From NCBI GenBank assembly GCA_028283505.1, contig JAPOFX010000002.1:36855-100854 (forward strand): a stretch of DNA of 64,000 bases, written 5' to 3'. Within the stretch, counting starts at the first letter, position 1; every line of letters starts with the position of its first letter. Below are positions 29,416 to 39,256 of the stretch, piece by piece. Position numbers and translations under genes: made by a program. The notes beneath the pieces were generated by a model that did no database searches, had not been told where the DNA came from, and saw only the letters and a program-made list of their open reading frames with translations. The stretch is from Candidatus Poseidoniales archaeon. Its GTDB lineage: Archaea; Thermoplasmatota; Poseidoniia; Poseidoniales; Thalassarchaeaceae.

Positions 29416-31077
29416 TTGGATCCGATTTTAGTCGATTTTGGGTGGCTCATCGCCTCTTTTGTTTTCGGAGTGGGACTGGGATGCCTAACTGGCTTGATTC
29501 CAGGATTTCATGTCAATAACGTGGCTCTGATCGCGCTTAGCCTATCGCCGGTTGCAGTGGGAATAGGAATCCCGCTTGATGCCGTGGCAGGAATAATTGT
29601 GGCTTGTGGAACCGTTCACACATTCCTGAACTATATCCCAAGTGCACTTGTTGGGGCACCCGATGACAACATGGCTCTGGCTCTGCTGCCCGGGCATCGA
29701 ATGCTAATTTCTGGACAGGCGGCACAGGGTGTTGCCTATTCCGCAAGGGGTTCCCAGATGGGAATGCTGATGTCTATTCCCTTGTTGATAGTAGCGAGGT
29801 TGATGTTCGGAGAAAATCCTGGGCTAGGGATGTACGAATCCAGTCGAGATATCCTGCCTTGGCTATTACTGGTGATCTCGATATTCTTGATCATGACCGA
29901 GACAACTAGACTTGCCTGGCCTGAATGGATGCAGAGGGCGACAAGAAAATTCAAAATTCCGCTTCCCACCACATTTAGAGTAGATATACCCGTTGGAAAA
30001 TTTAGGTACAAAAGAAGCTGGAATGAGATAGATCTGAGTTTGGGATCTAGTTCCAGGGTAGCTGGAATTCTTGTTGCAACGGCCTTCTTTTTGATATGTG
30101 GATTCTACGGATGGGCGGTATTCGAGTTACCCGGCCGTTCCCCTGTCGGAATGCCGTCTGCTACTCTTCTTTTTCCTGGATTAGCAGGACTTTTTGGCAT
30201 TGCAAACCTAATTGACATCTACGTAACGACCTCCGAAATTCCCCCTCAGAAGCAAAATTGGGAAATGCCCCCAATGAAGCCCCTCGCGGTTCCCACGTTT
30301 CTTTCTGCTGTTGTGTCATCTGTCATGGCAATTCTACCTGGAATGACCGCTGCTCAAGCAACCGTCGTCGTGATGAGTGCTAGGAACCTTTGGGGTAGAC
30401 TAACGGATCCGAATTATATCCCTGCTGACTTTGAACATGGGATACAGCCCGGATTCGTCCCCAAGCAGTCAATTGAGGATATAGCAGGCGACTTGGAAGG
30501 GCTTACAGACGAAGAGAGAGAGCTCTTTGAGATCGCACTCGGGGAAGCCTCTGAATCCAGCCCAGATTTGGATCTTAGTGCCCAAAGTCAGCAACAGGAC
30601 CTAGAAGTGATAGCAATTCTGTCTTCCGTTAATACGGCTGTCACGGTTATGGTACTAGGATTCTTGTACATGGTTGGAAGACCTAGGAGCGGGGCTGCCT
30701 TGGCATTGAACATGATGTATCCAATTGATGGGTGGAATGCCGTGGAGCCCCCCGCAGATTTCGTTAGGCTTCTAGGTATTACCATTGCAGCCGGACTCTT
30801 TGCTGTCCCAGTTATGATAGAAGTAGGAAAAGGGATGCTAAAGATGCATGAGATTGTGCCACTCAGGACCCTTGTGATCTCCGTAGCTGGTTTCGTGAGC
30901 GTCCTTGTCTGGCTTTCGACCGGATGGGTCGGAGTTGGTGTTCTTTTGGTCGGCACAGGTCTAGGACTCATGCCTCCTCGTATCGGAATTAGAAGGAGCC
31001 ATGCAATGGGAATTATATTGGTTCCCATAATGCTCTACACCTTTGCTCAGACATTCGATAGCTTCGGATTTATATAA
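29416..31077 (+). CDS. TctA/COG1784-like multi-pass membrane protein (TTG start)
   Basis: FVFGVGLGCLTGLIPGFHVNNVALIALSL... and a repeated GMTAAQATVVVMSARN half; many TM segments. Confidence 0.75.
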   Translation: MDPILVDFGWLIASFVFGVGLGCLTGLIPGFHVNNVALIALSLSPVAVGIGIPLDAVAGIIVACGTVHTFLNYIPSALVGAPDDNMALALLPGHRMLISGQAAQGVAYSARGSQMGMLMSIPLLIVARLMFGENPGLGMYESSRDILPWLLLVISIFLIMTETTRLAWPEWMQRATRKFKIPLPTTFRVDIPVGKFRYKRSWNEIDLSLGSSSRVAGILVATAFFLICGFYGWAVFELPGRSPVGMPSATLLFPGLAGLFGIANLIDIYVTTSEIPPQKQNWEMPPMKPLAVPTFLSAVVSSVMAILPGMTAAQATVVVMSARNLWGRLTDPNYIPADFEHGIQPGFVPKQSIEDIAGDLEGLTDEERELFEIALGEASESSPDLDLSAQSQQQDLEVIAILSSVNTAVTVMVLGFLYMVGRPRSGAALALNMMYPIDGWNAVEPPADFVRLLGITIAAGLFAVPVMIEVGKGMLKMHEIVPLRTLVISVAGFVSVLVWLSTGWVGVGVLLVGTGLGLMPPRIGIRRSHAMGIILVPIMLYTFAQTFDSFGFI

Positions 31078-31156
31078 AAAACGGTCCCGATCTATAATTA
31101 AGTCCACTGTAAGGCTTATGTCTGGTAGAAGACTCCCGGGGAGGGAGTGTGGCACA

Positions 31157-33793
31157 ATGACTGACAAAAGAACAATGGCAATCGGCATAGGAGCACTGCT
31201 CCTATTGGTAAATATCGGACTGATGGCGACTGGTTTCGTCGATGGTCAAATAGAGAGCACGGTCAAGAGTGCTGTATCTGACGGAATGGATGGAATAGAC
31301 GACAACGGAAATGAGGATTACACCTACGACTATGATGAAGACTGGTTGAATGTATCAGGTCAAAAGGCTTACTTCGCTAATTCCATTTCTAATCTTGAGG
31401 ACGTTCAGGCAAATGGGGCAGATCCAACATACGAGATGATAGGCCCATTCATTTACTACGAGAACACGACTCGCGAGATCTTAGACTTCGATTATGATGA
31501 GAATACGATTACTTACTCTGGTTATGAGATATACGAGTGGTGTGAAGACTGCACTTGGACGGACGATGAAGGCGTGGAGCACGCATCCGTCTCGGGAGAT
31601 ACACTCACAAATCAAGTGAACATTCTCTGGAACACCCAAAGAGTGGCTGGAATGAACACCGGCATTGAGTATCTTGAGATTTTCGCTCAAGGGATGTTTG
31701 CTTCAAAAATGATCGAATTTGACCTCGCTAACAGAGCACCCAGTATCTGGGCCTCCGAGGACATCAGTTCAATGGTGACAGAAACTACCACCGGGGATAT
31801 GGTATTAGCCGGCGCATATCTTGCGGCTGGAGGAGACAGTGAAATGGCAACATCCTTCCAGAATCTCGAACAGTCTGTAATGTATGATGCGGTGGACCCC
31901 TCCACGGGTGTTTGCATAGCTCTTACCTGTGACATCGGTCCGGTACTGGTTGCCGGAATGGGAGCCCCTGATGGAGGCCAAGTAACGCAGACCAGAGCAG
32001 CACTATATGGGTATGCAGATAAAGTTGAGCCAGAACTATCTGCGATTGACCTAGGAGTGTATGCCTTAGCGGCTAACGCCTTCTCGACAAGAGGAGGTGG
32101 TGACGAGATTAACAATGAGACTCCTCAGCTGAGAGAGAGATTCCAAGAGGTGAGCGGTGTAAATATAATCAATCCAGAAACACTTGACTTCCTTCTTTTC
32201 GATGACTTCAATGGACTACTTGGAACCTTCACACTATCTGGCGTCACCCTCCCTGGAATGGTAGTGGGCCTACTGCTGCCTCTACAGAGCGGTGACTACT
32301 TCACTGCAATGGAAACCTACAATGTCGGACTACTTACGGTAGTCGATATCGCCACATATGCCGAGACATGGGTCGGTTTGGGCCTCTTAGGCTCGCCCAC
32401 TGAGTTCGAAAATATCCTACTTGGGGGCCAAGGGACCCTCACCGCTCCGGAATGGTGGATGGGTGCCTTCGGAGGGCTTGACTCATTGGGTGGAACATAC
32501 ATCGAGGTTGGACTAAACATCGGGGATTATGTTGGAATGGCTTCGCTATCTGCTGAAAAGGCTGACTTCATTCTGAACGACGATGATATAGGTTTGAAGA
32601 CCACTTTCTCAAGAGAGTTCGTATACGGAGAGCTAGCTGGGGTGTCGCTTCCAGATGAGAATGGAGTCCAGTCTGTTTGGGATGACGCATATGTCGCGAA
32701 TCTGTATGACATCGATGAGAGCTCAGCGGGTGCACTGAGATCGTGGGTCGGAGATTTCGTTTTCGAGGTTGTAATGCCCGTCCTCATTACCTTCCTCAGT
32801 GGTAACACCGAGTATTACTCGATGCCGATAACGCACTGGCTCTTCGGCTTCAGTGATGCCGCGAGCGCATCCTTCGGATTCTTCCCATGGGTTAGCTTAG
32901 AGACCAATCTGACTTACTATGGGTCAGATGGGATAGGCACCGGCGACTTCTCGGTGTACAAGATGAGCACTGCCGGAGAGACCAAGGGCCAGAGGCTTGC
33001 TCAGGGGTACATCAACTCTGACGGAGATGGCCTTTGCGACTATGACTACGATCAGTCCGGTAATTTCCTCGGTTACGATTTGCCTTGCGAGGCTGGGCAA
33101 GTATACGGAATGACCGAGCATCTGACTTGGAGAGCCCCTCACAGAGAGGACGGTTCACTGGGTCTGCTTTCTGACCACGCCGGAAATACAGATACATCGC
33201 TGATGGGAACCATTGGCGGCGTCTCCGCTCCACTTGCAAGCCCTAACGACCCTTTCTTAGTGAACGTCGCGGGATACGCAATTGCAACCTCTGAAGTTGG
33301 TGATGAAGTTGAATTCAAAGGAATCACTATGGTAGAGCACAGTGTTAGCTTGGATCCAGCCAATACACAAATCCAAGGTAAAATCCTAGGTGCAGGAAAT
33401 TGGGTTGATGCACTTCCAGGTGCATTGCCTGTTTACCTTGGTGCCGACATTGACATGAAAGTCGAGCCAATTTCTAACGCAGTGATGTATGGTAAGGTGA
33501 AAGTGACTTTCCATCTGGACATGAGGGGAACTGGCTCATCTGACCCCGTCATAGGGGTAGACACAATGCCAGTGTTCGAGATTCACACCTCCAGCGAAAT
33601 AGCTGATGACGATGCATCTGACTTCAATAGCCAGGTAACGGACAATATGGGTCCGTTCGGTTGGACGAACTTCGGCGGTAGTGTAGGGGGAACGCTTGCT
33701 ATCATATCGTACGTTCAAGCATTGTTCTACGTCCTTGGGATAGGGCTTCTTGGCTACGGTGGAATAGTCATGAAGGATGAAGACGGGAACTAG
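31157..33793 (+). CDS. CD36/LIMP-2 (SCARB) scavenger-receptor-like protein; two terminal TMs and a large ectodomain
   Basis: N-TM MAIGIGALLLLVNIGLMATGFV; GADPTYEMIGPFIYYE; DIDMKVEPISNAVMYGKVKVTF; SSEIADDDASDFNSQVT; C-TM ISYVQALFYVLGIGLLGYGGIVM; six ectodomain Cys. Confidence 0.8.
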   Translation: MTDKRTMAIGIGALLLLVNIGLMATGFVDGQIESTVKSAVSDGMDGIDDNGNEDYTYDYDEDWLNVSGQKAYFANSISNLEDVQANGADPTYEMIGPFIYYENTTREILDFDYDENTITYSGYEIYEWCEDCTWTDDEGVEHASVSGDTLTNQVNILWNTQRVAGMNTGIEYLEIFAQGMFASKMIEFDLANRAPSIWASEDISSMVTETTTGDMVLAGAYLAAGGDSEMATSFQNLEQSVMYDAVDPSTGVCIALTCDIGPVLVAGMGAPDGGQVTQTRAALYGYADKVEPELSAIDLGVYALAANAFSTRGGGDEINNETPQLRERFQEVSGVNIINPETLDFLLFDDFNGLLGTFTLSGVTLPGMVVGLLLPLQSGDYFTAMETYNVGLLTVVDIATYAETWVGLGLLGSPTEFENILLGGQGTLTAPEWWMGAFGGLDSLGGTYIEVGLNIGDYVGMASLSAEKADFILNDDDIGLKTTFSREFVYGELAGVSLPDENGVQSVWDDAYVANLYDIDESSAGALRSWVGDFVFEVVMPVLITFLSGNTEYYSMPITHWLFGFSDAASASFGFFPWVSLETNLTYYGSDGIGTGDFSVYKMSTAGETKGQRLAQGYINSDGDGLCDYDYDQSGNFLGYDLPCEAGQVYGMTEHLTWRAPHREDGSLGLLSDHAGNTDTSLMGTIGGVSAPLASPNDPFLVNVAGYAIATSEVGDEVEFKGITMVEHSVSLDPANTQIQGKILGAGNWVDALPGALPVYLGADIDMKVEPISNAVMYGKVKVTFHLDMRGTGSSDPVIGVDTMPVFEIHTSSEIADDDASDFNSQVTDNMGPFGWTNFGGSVGGTLAIISYVQALFYVLGIGLLGYGGIVMKDEDGN

Positions 33794-33887
33794 GGCATTT
33801 TTGGAAATCCAGGTATGGCCAGTTTCCCCAAGCCATTGTGAAGCTTGCTCGCGAAGGGTTTGAACCCCCTAGCATAAACGCAGGGTC

Positions 33888-36800
33888 ATGCAGGGAGGAC
33901 CGAGGTGGTTCCCATTACTTGTCGTAGCCTCCATGCTGGCCAGCGTTTCGGGAGGGGGGATGGCATCCGGGCAGGAACCCGGAACCAGTGGAAATGAATG
34001 TGTAGACGTCTGCATAAATGAAGTGATGACGAACGCAGATGGCTCGGATCAAGGCATCTTCCCACAAGGGGAATGGGTTGAGCTATACAATTCTGGATCC
34101 GACGGGGTGAGTCTTGAAGGATGGGCGATAGTGGACATAGGTGGATGGTATCATCCAATTAATCAACAAAGCTGGGTGGGTTTCGAAGACCTTGACCCGC
34201 CATTCATCCTACAACCAGGAGAGTTCGCAGTGATTGCGGAGAATGAAATCGGGACTCTTAGGCTAAATAATGGCGGGGAGACGATTTTTCTTAGAGACGC
34301 CGGGAACATGACGATTGATGAAATCGAGACAGGAGTTGCATCCAATGGCGTATCCAAAATTCCAGATTCCACAAATAATGACGGAATATGGGTAGATTCA
34401 GAAACACCGAGTCCTGGATATCACAATCCTGGCAACAATGGAGGAGCGGGGTCGATTGATTTAGAGATATCATGGTGGGATGGAGAATATGATGTAAAAT
34501 TCACAAGAATTATGCCGGGGGAGGTACCGGGAAGAAGCAATGATTGGTTCGAAATAAGTAATACGGGGGACTTTGAAGTTGATATCTCTGGTTGGAACGT
34601 AACCAAGATGGGGCCATCAGGGCCATTCCATTCGACTATACTTTCATTGCAAATACCACCTCAATCATCGGTGGTAATCTCGGAGAATCCATACAACCTT
34701 TTTCTTGACGGGGGGATTGAGGCGCTGGATGCCAATCAGGTTCTGAGTGCCCCTCCGTGGCTTGTAAATTCAGGGGGATCTTTGATACTTTACGAGCCCA
34801 ATGGAACTGCTGTAGACTCGGTCGTATATGGAGGGGGGATAGCAGAAATAGACGGATGGGAGGGGCCTGCGATATCTGTCCCAGGAGACGGATCTCCTGG
34901 ACTTATCCTAATCAGGGGATTGGGATGTGGGGACTATCCAGATACAGACTCTGGTTCGGATTGGGAATCTAGGTGGGTAAGAATTGGTGCTTCTACGTTC
35001 TGTGATGGGGGAGAATTTTCTACTGAAGATGACTCCAGGGCGCTGGCATCTATTGGCCCTGATACGGCTTTCAGTGATCTGATTCAGTGGATAGAGTCGG
35101 CAGAAAATGATATTCACTTGCACGTTTATCAATTTATGAGTCCTGATTTAACCAATGCACTAATTTCGGCTATGGGGAGAGGCGTGGAGGTAACCCTGTT
35201 GCTTGAGGAGGGGATTCTAGATGGCTCTTCCACAGTGGACAATCAAAGGGGACATGCCCAAGCGATCCATGATGCCGGCGGATTAGTTCTATGGATGGAG
35301 GACCCCTCGGAAATCAGCTCACCTTACAGGTACATCCACAGCAAAGTGGGAGTAAAGGACTCGGAGAGTGTATGGATATCATCTGGGAACTGGAAAGATA
35401 CTAGTTTACCCCCCGATCGGATCGGTAACAGGGAGTGGTCCCTAATCTTGGATTCAGAGAATCTAGCTGACCTAGTTCTATCGAGAATGTCCTGGGACGA
35501 GAATCAAAACCATTTGCACGTATCAGCACATCAATCTAGACATTCGCCTTCGAGCGATTGGGAAATGGGTACGCCCTCTCTGACACATGATATTTCCGAA
35601 CCTGTATACCACCAGGGTCCTTTCTCAGGCAAACTGGTTACATGCCCCGATGACTGTGTAGATTCGATAGTTGAGATGATTTCCTCATCGGAAACCTCGA
35701 TTGACCTATCTGTACAATACCTAGATTTGGACTGGTATTGGGGATTCGGGGATAACCCGATTATCGAGGCACTACATGATGCGGCAATCAGAGGAGTGGA
35801 GATCAGGCTAATTCTAAACGGATTCTACGCGGAGTGGGATGAAGAGATTAGGAATACAATCCACATGTTTAACACCGAATGGAATGGTTCCCAGGGACTC
35901 GATACAACAGCACGGCTAATGTCCACGTCGGATAATATAACCAAGCTACACAACAAAGGCGCGATAGTTGACGGTTCGAGTGTTCTCGTAGGGAGCATGA
36001 ACTGGGGATCAAGTGCTGCTCTTAGAAACAGGGAGATGGGGATTCTCCTTCATGATCGATCTTTAGCCTCAAACTTCGCTGCGTCGTTCGAGGAAGATTG
36101 GTCCAGACTAGATTCAAAAACCGACTCTGACGGAGACCTCATGCCTGACTATTGGGAAGATTTGTATGGTTTGAACCGGCACTCCGCCGCGGTAATTGGA
36201 ACTGCCCTCAGCGAGCAATCAATGGACCCAGACTTGGATGGTCTTGATAATTTGAATGAGTACCTTCTAGGTGGGGACCCTCTTGTTAGCGATACCGATG
36301 GTGACTGTATTCTAGACGGTAGTGAGCGCGACTTTGCTCAGAGTGTTCTTCGTTCTCCAAACATAGCGATGCTTTCCAGTGATGCCGATGAAAATGGGAT
36401 ACTTGATGGCATCCAGTGGGGATGTGATGATATCCCAACAGGAGGGGGCCCGTTGGAGAATGATACTACGGATGAGGGCAACACAACAATTGAGGAAGAA
36501 GAGGAAGACTCAGGATTCATCAACATCAGAGAAGACGCAATGTCCAGACCGGGTGCTAGACTTTTGTTTGGATTGGTTATACTGTCTGTTTTTTCACTGA
36601 CAGTTTCCGCATGGATCTCTTTCAGAAAGCCGGCTAACTCCACCGAGGAGATACTAATTGATGACTCGGGATACAGATTCGATCAGATTGAAAATGAATT
36701 GGCAATCCTCAAAGGAACAAGCTTTGACAAAACATCTCCCGACTCCAGATCATTAACCAAAGGGAAGGACGATGGGGAACATGGCCGTATCATCCTAGAT

Positions 36801-36908
36801 GGTTTCGGTTTCGACAGGACCAAGACTACCCGGGATGAAATCCAATGGAGATTGGATTCAGGACAAACCATGGATGAGATAAGGGCTGATCTCAGCGAGG
36901 AAGAATGA
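33888..36908 (+). CDS. secreted lamin-tail-domain + phospholipase D-family protein, C-terminal TM anchor
   Basis: Signal peptide; CINEVMTNADGSDQGIFPQGEWVELYNSG (LTD-like); two PLD HxK sites YIHSKVGV...SSGNW and LHNKGAIVDGSSVLVGSMNW; TM near aa 890. Confidence 0.85.
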   Translation: MQGGPRWFPLLVVASMLASVSGGGMASGQEPGTSGNECVDVCINEVMTNADGSDQGIFPQGEWVELYNSGSDGVSLEGWAIVDIGGWYHPINQQSWVGFEDLDPPFILQPGEFAVIAENEIGTLRLNNGGETIFLRDAGNMTIDEIETGVASNGVSKIPDSTNNDGIWVDSETPSPGYHNPGNNGGAGSIDLEISWWDGEYDVKFTRIMPGEVPGRSNDWFEISNTGDFEVDISGWNVTKMGPSGPFHSTILSLQIPPQSSVVISENPYNLFLDGGIEALDANQVLSAPPWLVNSGGSLILYEPNGTAVDSVVYGGGIAEIDGWEGPAISVPGDGSPGLILIRGLGCGDYPDTDSGSDWESRWVRIGASTFCDGGEFSTEDDSRALASIGPDTAFSDLIQWIESAENDIHLHVYQFMSPDLTNALISAMGRGVEVTLLLEEGILDGSSTVDNQRGHAQAIHDAGGLVLWMEDPSEISSPYRYIHSKVGVKDSESVWISSGNWKDTSLPPDRIGNREWSLILDSENLADLVLSRMSWDENQNHLHVSAHQSRHSPSSDWEMGTPSLTHDISEPVYHQGPFSGKLVTCPDDCVDSIVEMISSSETSIDLSVQYLDLDWYWGFGDNPIIEALHDAAIRGVEIRLILNGFYAEWDEEIRNTIHMFNTEWNGSQGLDTTARLMSTSDNITKLHNKGAIVDGSSVLVGSMNWGSSAALRNREMGILLHDRSLASNFAASFEEDWSRLDSKTDSDGDLMPDYWEDLYGLNRHSAAVIGTALSEQSMDPDLDGLDNLNEYLLGGDPLVSDTDGDCILDGSERDFAQSVLRSPNIAMLSSDADENGILDGIQWGCDDIPTGGGPLENDTTDEGNTTIEEEEEDSGFINIREDAMSRPGARLLFGLVILSVFSLTVSAWISFRKPANSTEEILIDDSGYRFDQIENELAILKGTSFDKTSPDSRSLTKGKDDGEHGRIILDGFGFDRTKTTRDEIQWRLDSGQTMDEIRADLSEEE

Positions 36909-38182
36909 TGTCCGGAACGATTAGCGAGTTCATTGACGGTGTAGTCGATGGTAGCTTACCAGACGAGGATGTGATTAGCTGGCTGGTTGGAGTTTACGAA
37001 GATGGTTTGCCTCAGCTTGAAACCATTGAGCTCACGAGAAGAATGATGACATCCGGTAGAACCATTACATGGGAGCCAGAAGAAACCCGTCTGGTCGATA
37101 AACACTCAACTGGTGGCGTCGGAGACAAGGTCTCGATTGTCTTGGCTCCTGCTTTGGCGGCGTGTGGAATGAGAGTCCCAATGATCTCTGGAAGGGGACT
37201 GGGGCACACCGGTGGAACACTCGACAAGTTGGAGTCTATTCCTGGATTCAGGACCAACTTGAGCTTGGAGGAAATGCAAACACAAATCAGAGAGATTGGC
37301 ATAGCCATGGTGGGTCAAACCGATGAGCTTGTTCCTGCAGATAAGAGGCTCTATTCCTTGAGAGACATTACAGGAACTGTAGCTTCAGTGCCCCTGATAA
37401 CCTCGTCAATAGTTTCTAAGAAGGGAGCAGAGGGAATATCCTCGCTTGTATTGGATGTTAAGTTTGGAAGGGGTGCATTCATGAAAGACATACTGAAGGC
37501 AAGAGAGCTAGCTAAATCTCTGGTAGGGACTTCCAATGGATTGGGTATTTCGACCATCGCGGTGCTATCGACAATGGATTCGCCGATTGGGAACAGCGTA
37601 GGGAACTCTGTCGAAATCCTGGAAAGTGTAGAGGCAATGTGTGGCAGAGGGCCCGATGACCTCGAGGAGTTGGTTTGCGTTTTGGGGGGACTTCTCTTGG
37701 AATCTGAAGGAATCTGTAAAGACTTCACGGATGGAGCCTCGATGATTCAAGATAGCCTGTATGATGGGACCGCATTAGAAAAATTCAGGCATATGGTCGC
37801 TGCACAAGGAGGAGATTCCTCTATCATAGAGACAGATACATCTCTGATGAGGGGGCTGGGCCTTCTTGAAAGCGGATTGGAGTCAACAACTGTTCAGTTC
37901 CACAAAGGGGGTTGGATTTCCGAGATTGATGCAATGCAAATTGCTGAAATTTGCCTCGAGGTTGGAGCGGGACGACTTTCTAAGTTAGATACCATTGATC
38001 ATCAGGTCGGGGTAATTATTGATGTACAAATAGGCGACTACGTTGAACAGGGGGATGACTTGGGTACCATATATCATCGTGGAGAGATTAAGTCGGATAT
38101 TACTGAGAAGCTGGTAACCTCAATTGGCATTACAGATTCTAAACCGCAATTGGGACCTAGGATTGTAGAGGTCATAAAATGA
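36905..38182 (+). CDS. deoA: pyrimidine-nucleoside/thymidine phosphorylase (bacterial-type length)
   Basis: DKHSTGGVGDKVSIVLAPALAACGMRVPMISGRGLGHTGGTLDKLESIPGF; KKGAEGISSLVLDVKFGRGAFM. Confidence 0.92.
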   Translation: MMSGTISEFIDGVVDGSLPDEDVISWLVGVYEDGLPQLETIELTRRMMTSGRTITWEPEETRLVDKHSTGGVGDKVSIVLAPALAACGMRVPMISGRGLGHTGGTLDKLESIPGFRTNLSLEEMQTQIREIGIAMVGQTDELVPADKRLYSLRDITGTVASVPLITSSIVSKKGAEGISSLVLDVKFGRGAFMKDILKARELAKSLVGTSNGLGISTIAVLSTMDSPIGNSVGNSVEILESVEAMCGRGPDDLEELVCVLGGLLLESEGICKDFTDGASMIQDSLYDGTALEKFRHMVAAQGGDSSIIETDTSLMRGLGLLESGLESTTVQFHKGGWISEIDAMQIAEICLEVGAGRLSKLDTIDHQVGVIIDVQIGDYVEQGDDLGTIYHRGEIKSDITEKLVTSIGITDSKPQLGPRIVEVIK

Positions 38183-39252
38183 GGCTACGCCATATCGATA
38201 GGATAAGAGCAGTAGCAGTATTGTGCATGGTAGAAGTGCACACAGCGGCCATACTTCCCCCAAGGGGAATGACAGTAGGCGACCCGGGTGCCTTCATAGC
38301 TGCGGCGTTCGGTGGAATGGCAGCTCCAATGTTCATAATGATATCAGGTTGGGGGATCCATAGGAGTACGATACGAAGGTCCTCAGGAGGCCCAATAGGC
38401 CCCTCTGGATGGGTAACTTGGATTTTCCCGAGGTTGGCCGTTCTTGTTTTTTGCCAGTTTTTGGTGAATGTTCTTCTCAATGTTGAAAGAGGGGGAAGAT
38501 TCGAATGGCATACTCCCGGAGTACTAACATTACTCGCTTTTGCATCTTTAGTGGCGCCGTTATTGGTGAGACTTACGATTCACACCAGAGCGTCTCTTTT
38601 GCTGATAATGGTAGTTTCCCCGATAATTCTTGGAGACGCGTCGGGGCCTGACTGGACTTGGTGGGACAGGGTCTCATCAGAAGGATCGGCTGAGTGGACA
38701 GCGAGGCTACTTTGGAATGGGACTTATCCCGTTTTGCCATGGATTTTCTACATTATTCTAGGTACATTATTACATGATACTTCGGAGAATCGCATTATCC
38801 GTGAGAGATTCATTGCAATAGGCGCTGGAATTACTTCAATCACCATAGTATTCTCATTTTTGAGAGGAGTTCCATGGGCGCTTACCGAAGGGAATGCTGT
38901 CTTGACTTTCTTCCCAGCCAGTTCGGCTTTCCTCGTTGTTTCTGGTACATTCGCGCTCTTGGCTCATAGAATACTCGAAGGGGATGAGGCAGAAGGTGGA
39001 GAACCGTGGAAAGGAGATAGTCTGTCATTCCTAGAACCATTGGGAAGGGTTACTCTAACCGTTTATGTCGCTCACTTCGCTGTACTGGGGGCTGTCGCAT
39101 TGGTCATGCAAGGTGAGCCTCGTCTAGAGTTTGCCCCATCATTTGTCGCTACAATCGGACACACAATAATCTGGATACCAATCGCGATACTTCATCAGCG
39201 TCACTGTCCCAATATTAGTTTCGAGGAGTTACTGCGGAGAGTCAGCCGTTGA
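38179..39252 (+). CDS. multi-pass acyltransferase-like membrane protein (DUF1624/acyltransferase-3-like)
   Basis: MRLRHIDRIRAVAVLCMVEVHTAAI...MFIMISGWGIHRS; about 10 TM. Confidence 0.7.
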   Translation: MRLRHIDRIRAVAVLCMVEVHTAAILPPRGMTVGDPGAFIAAAFGGMAAPMFIMISGWGIHRSTIRRSSGGPIGPSGWVTWIFPRLAVLVFCQFLVNVLLNVERGGRFEWHTPGVLTLLAFASLVAPLLVRLTIHTRASLLLIMVVSPIILGDASGPDWTWWDRVSSEGSAEWTARLLWNGTYPVLPWIFYIILGTLLHDTSENRIIRERFIAIGAGITSITIVFSFLRGVPWALTEGNAVLTFFPASSAFLVVSGTFALLAHRILEGDEAEGGEPWKGDSLSFLEPLGRVTLTVYVAHFAVLGAVALVMQGEPRLEFAPSFVATIGHTIIWIPIAILHQRHCPNISFEELLRRVSR

Positions 39253-39256
39253 GAGA

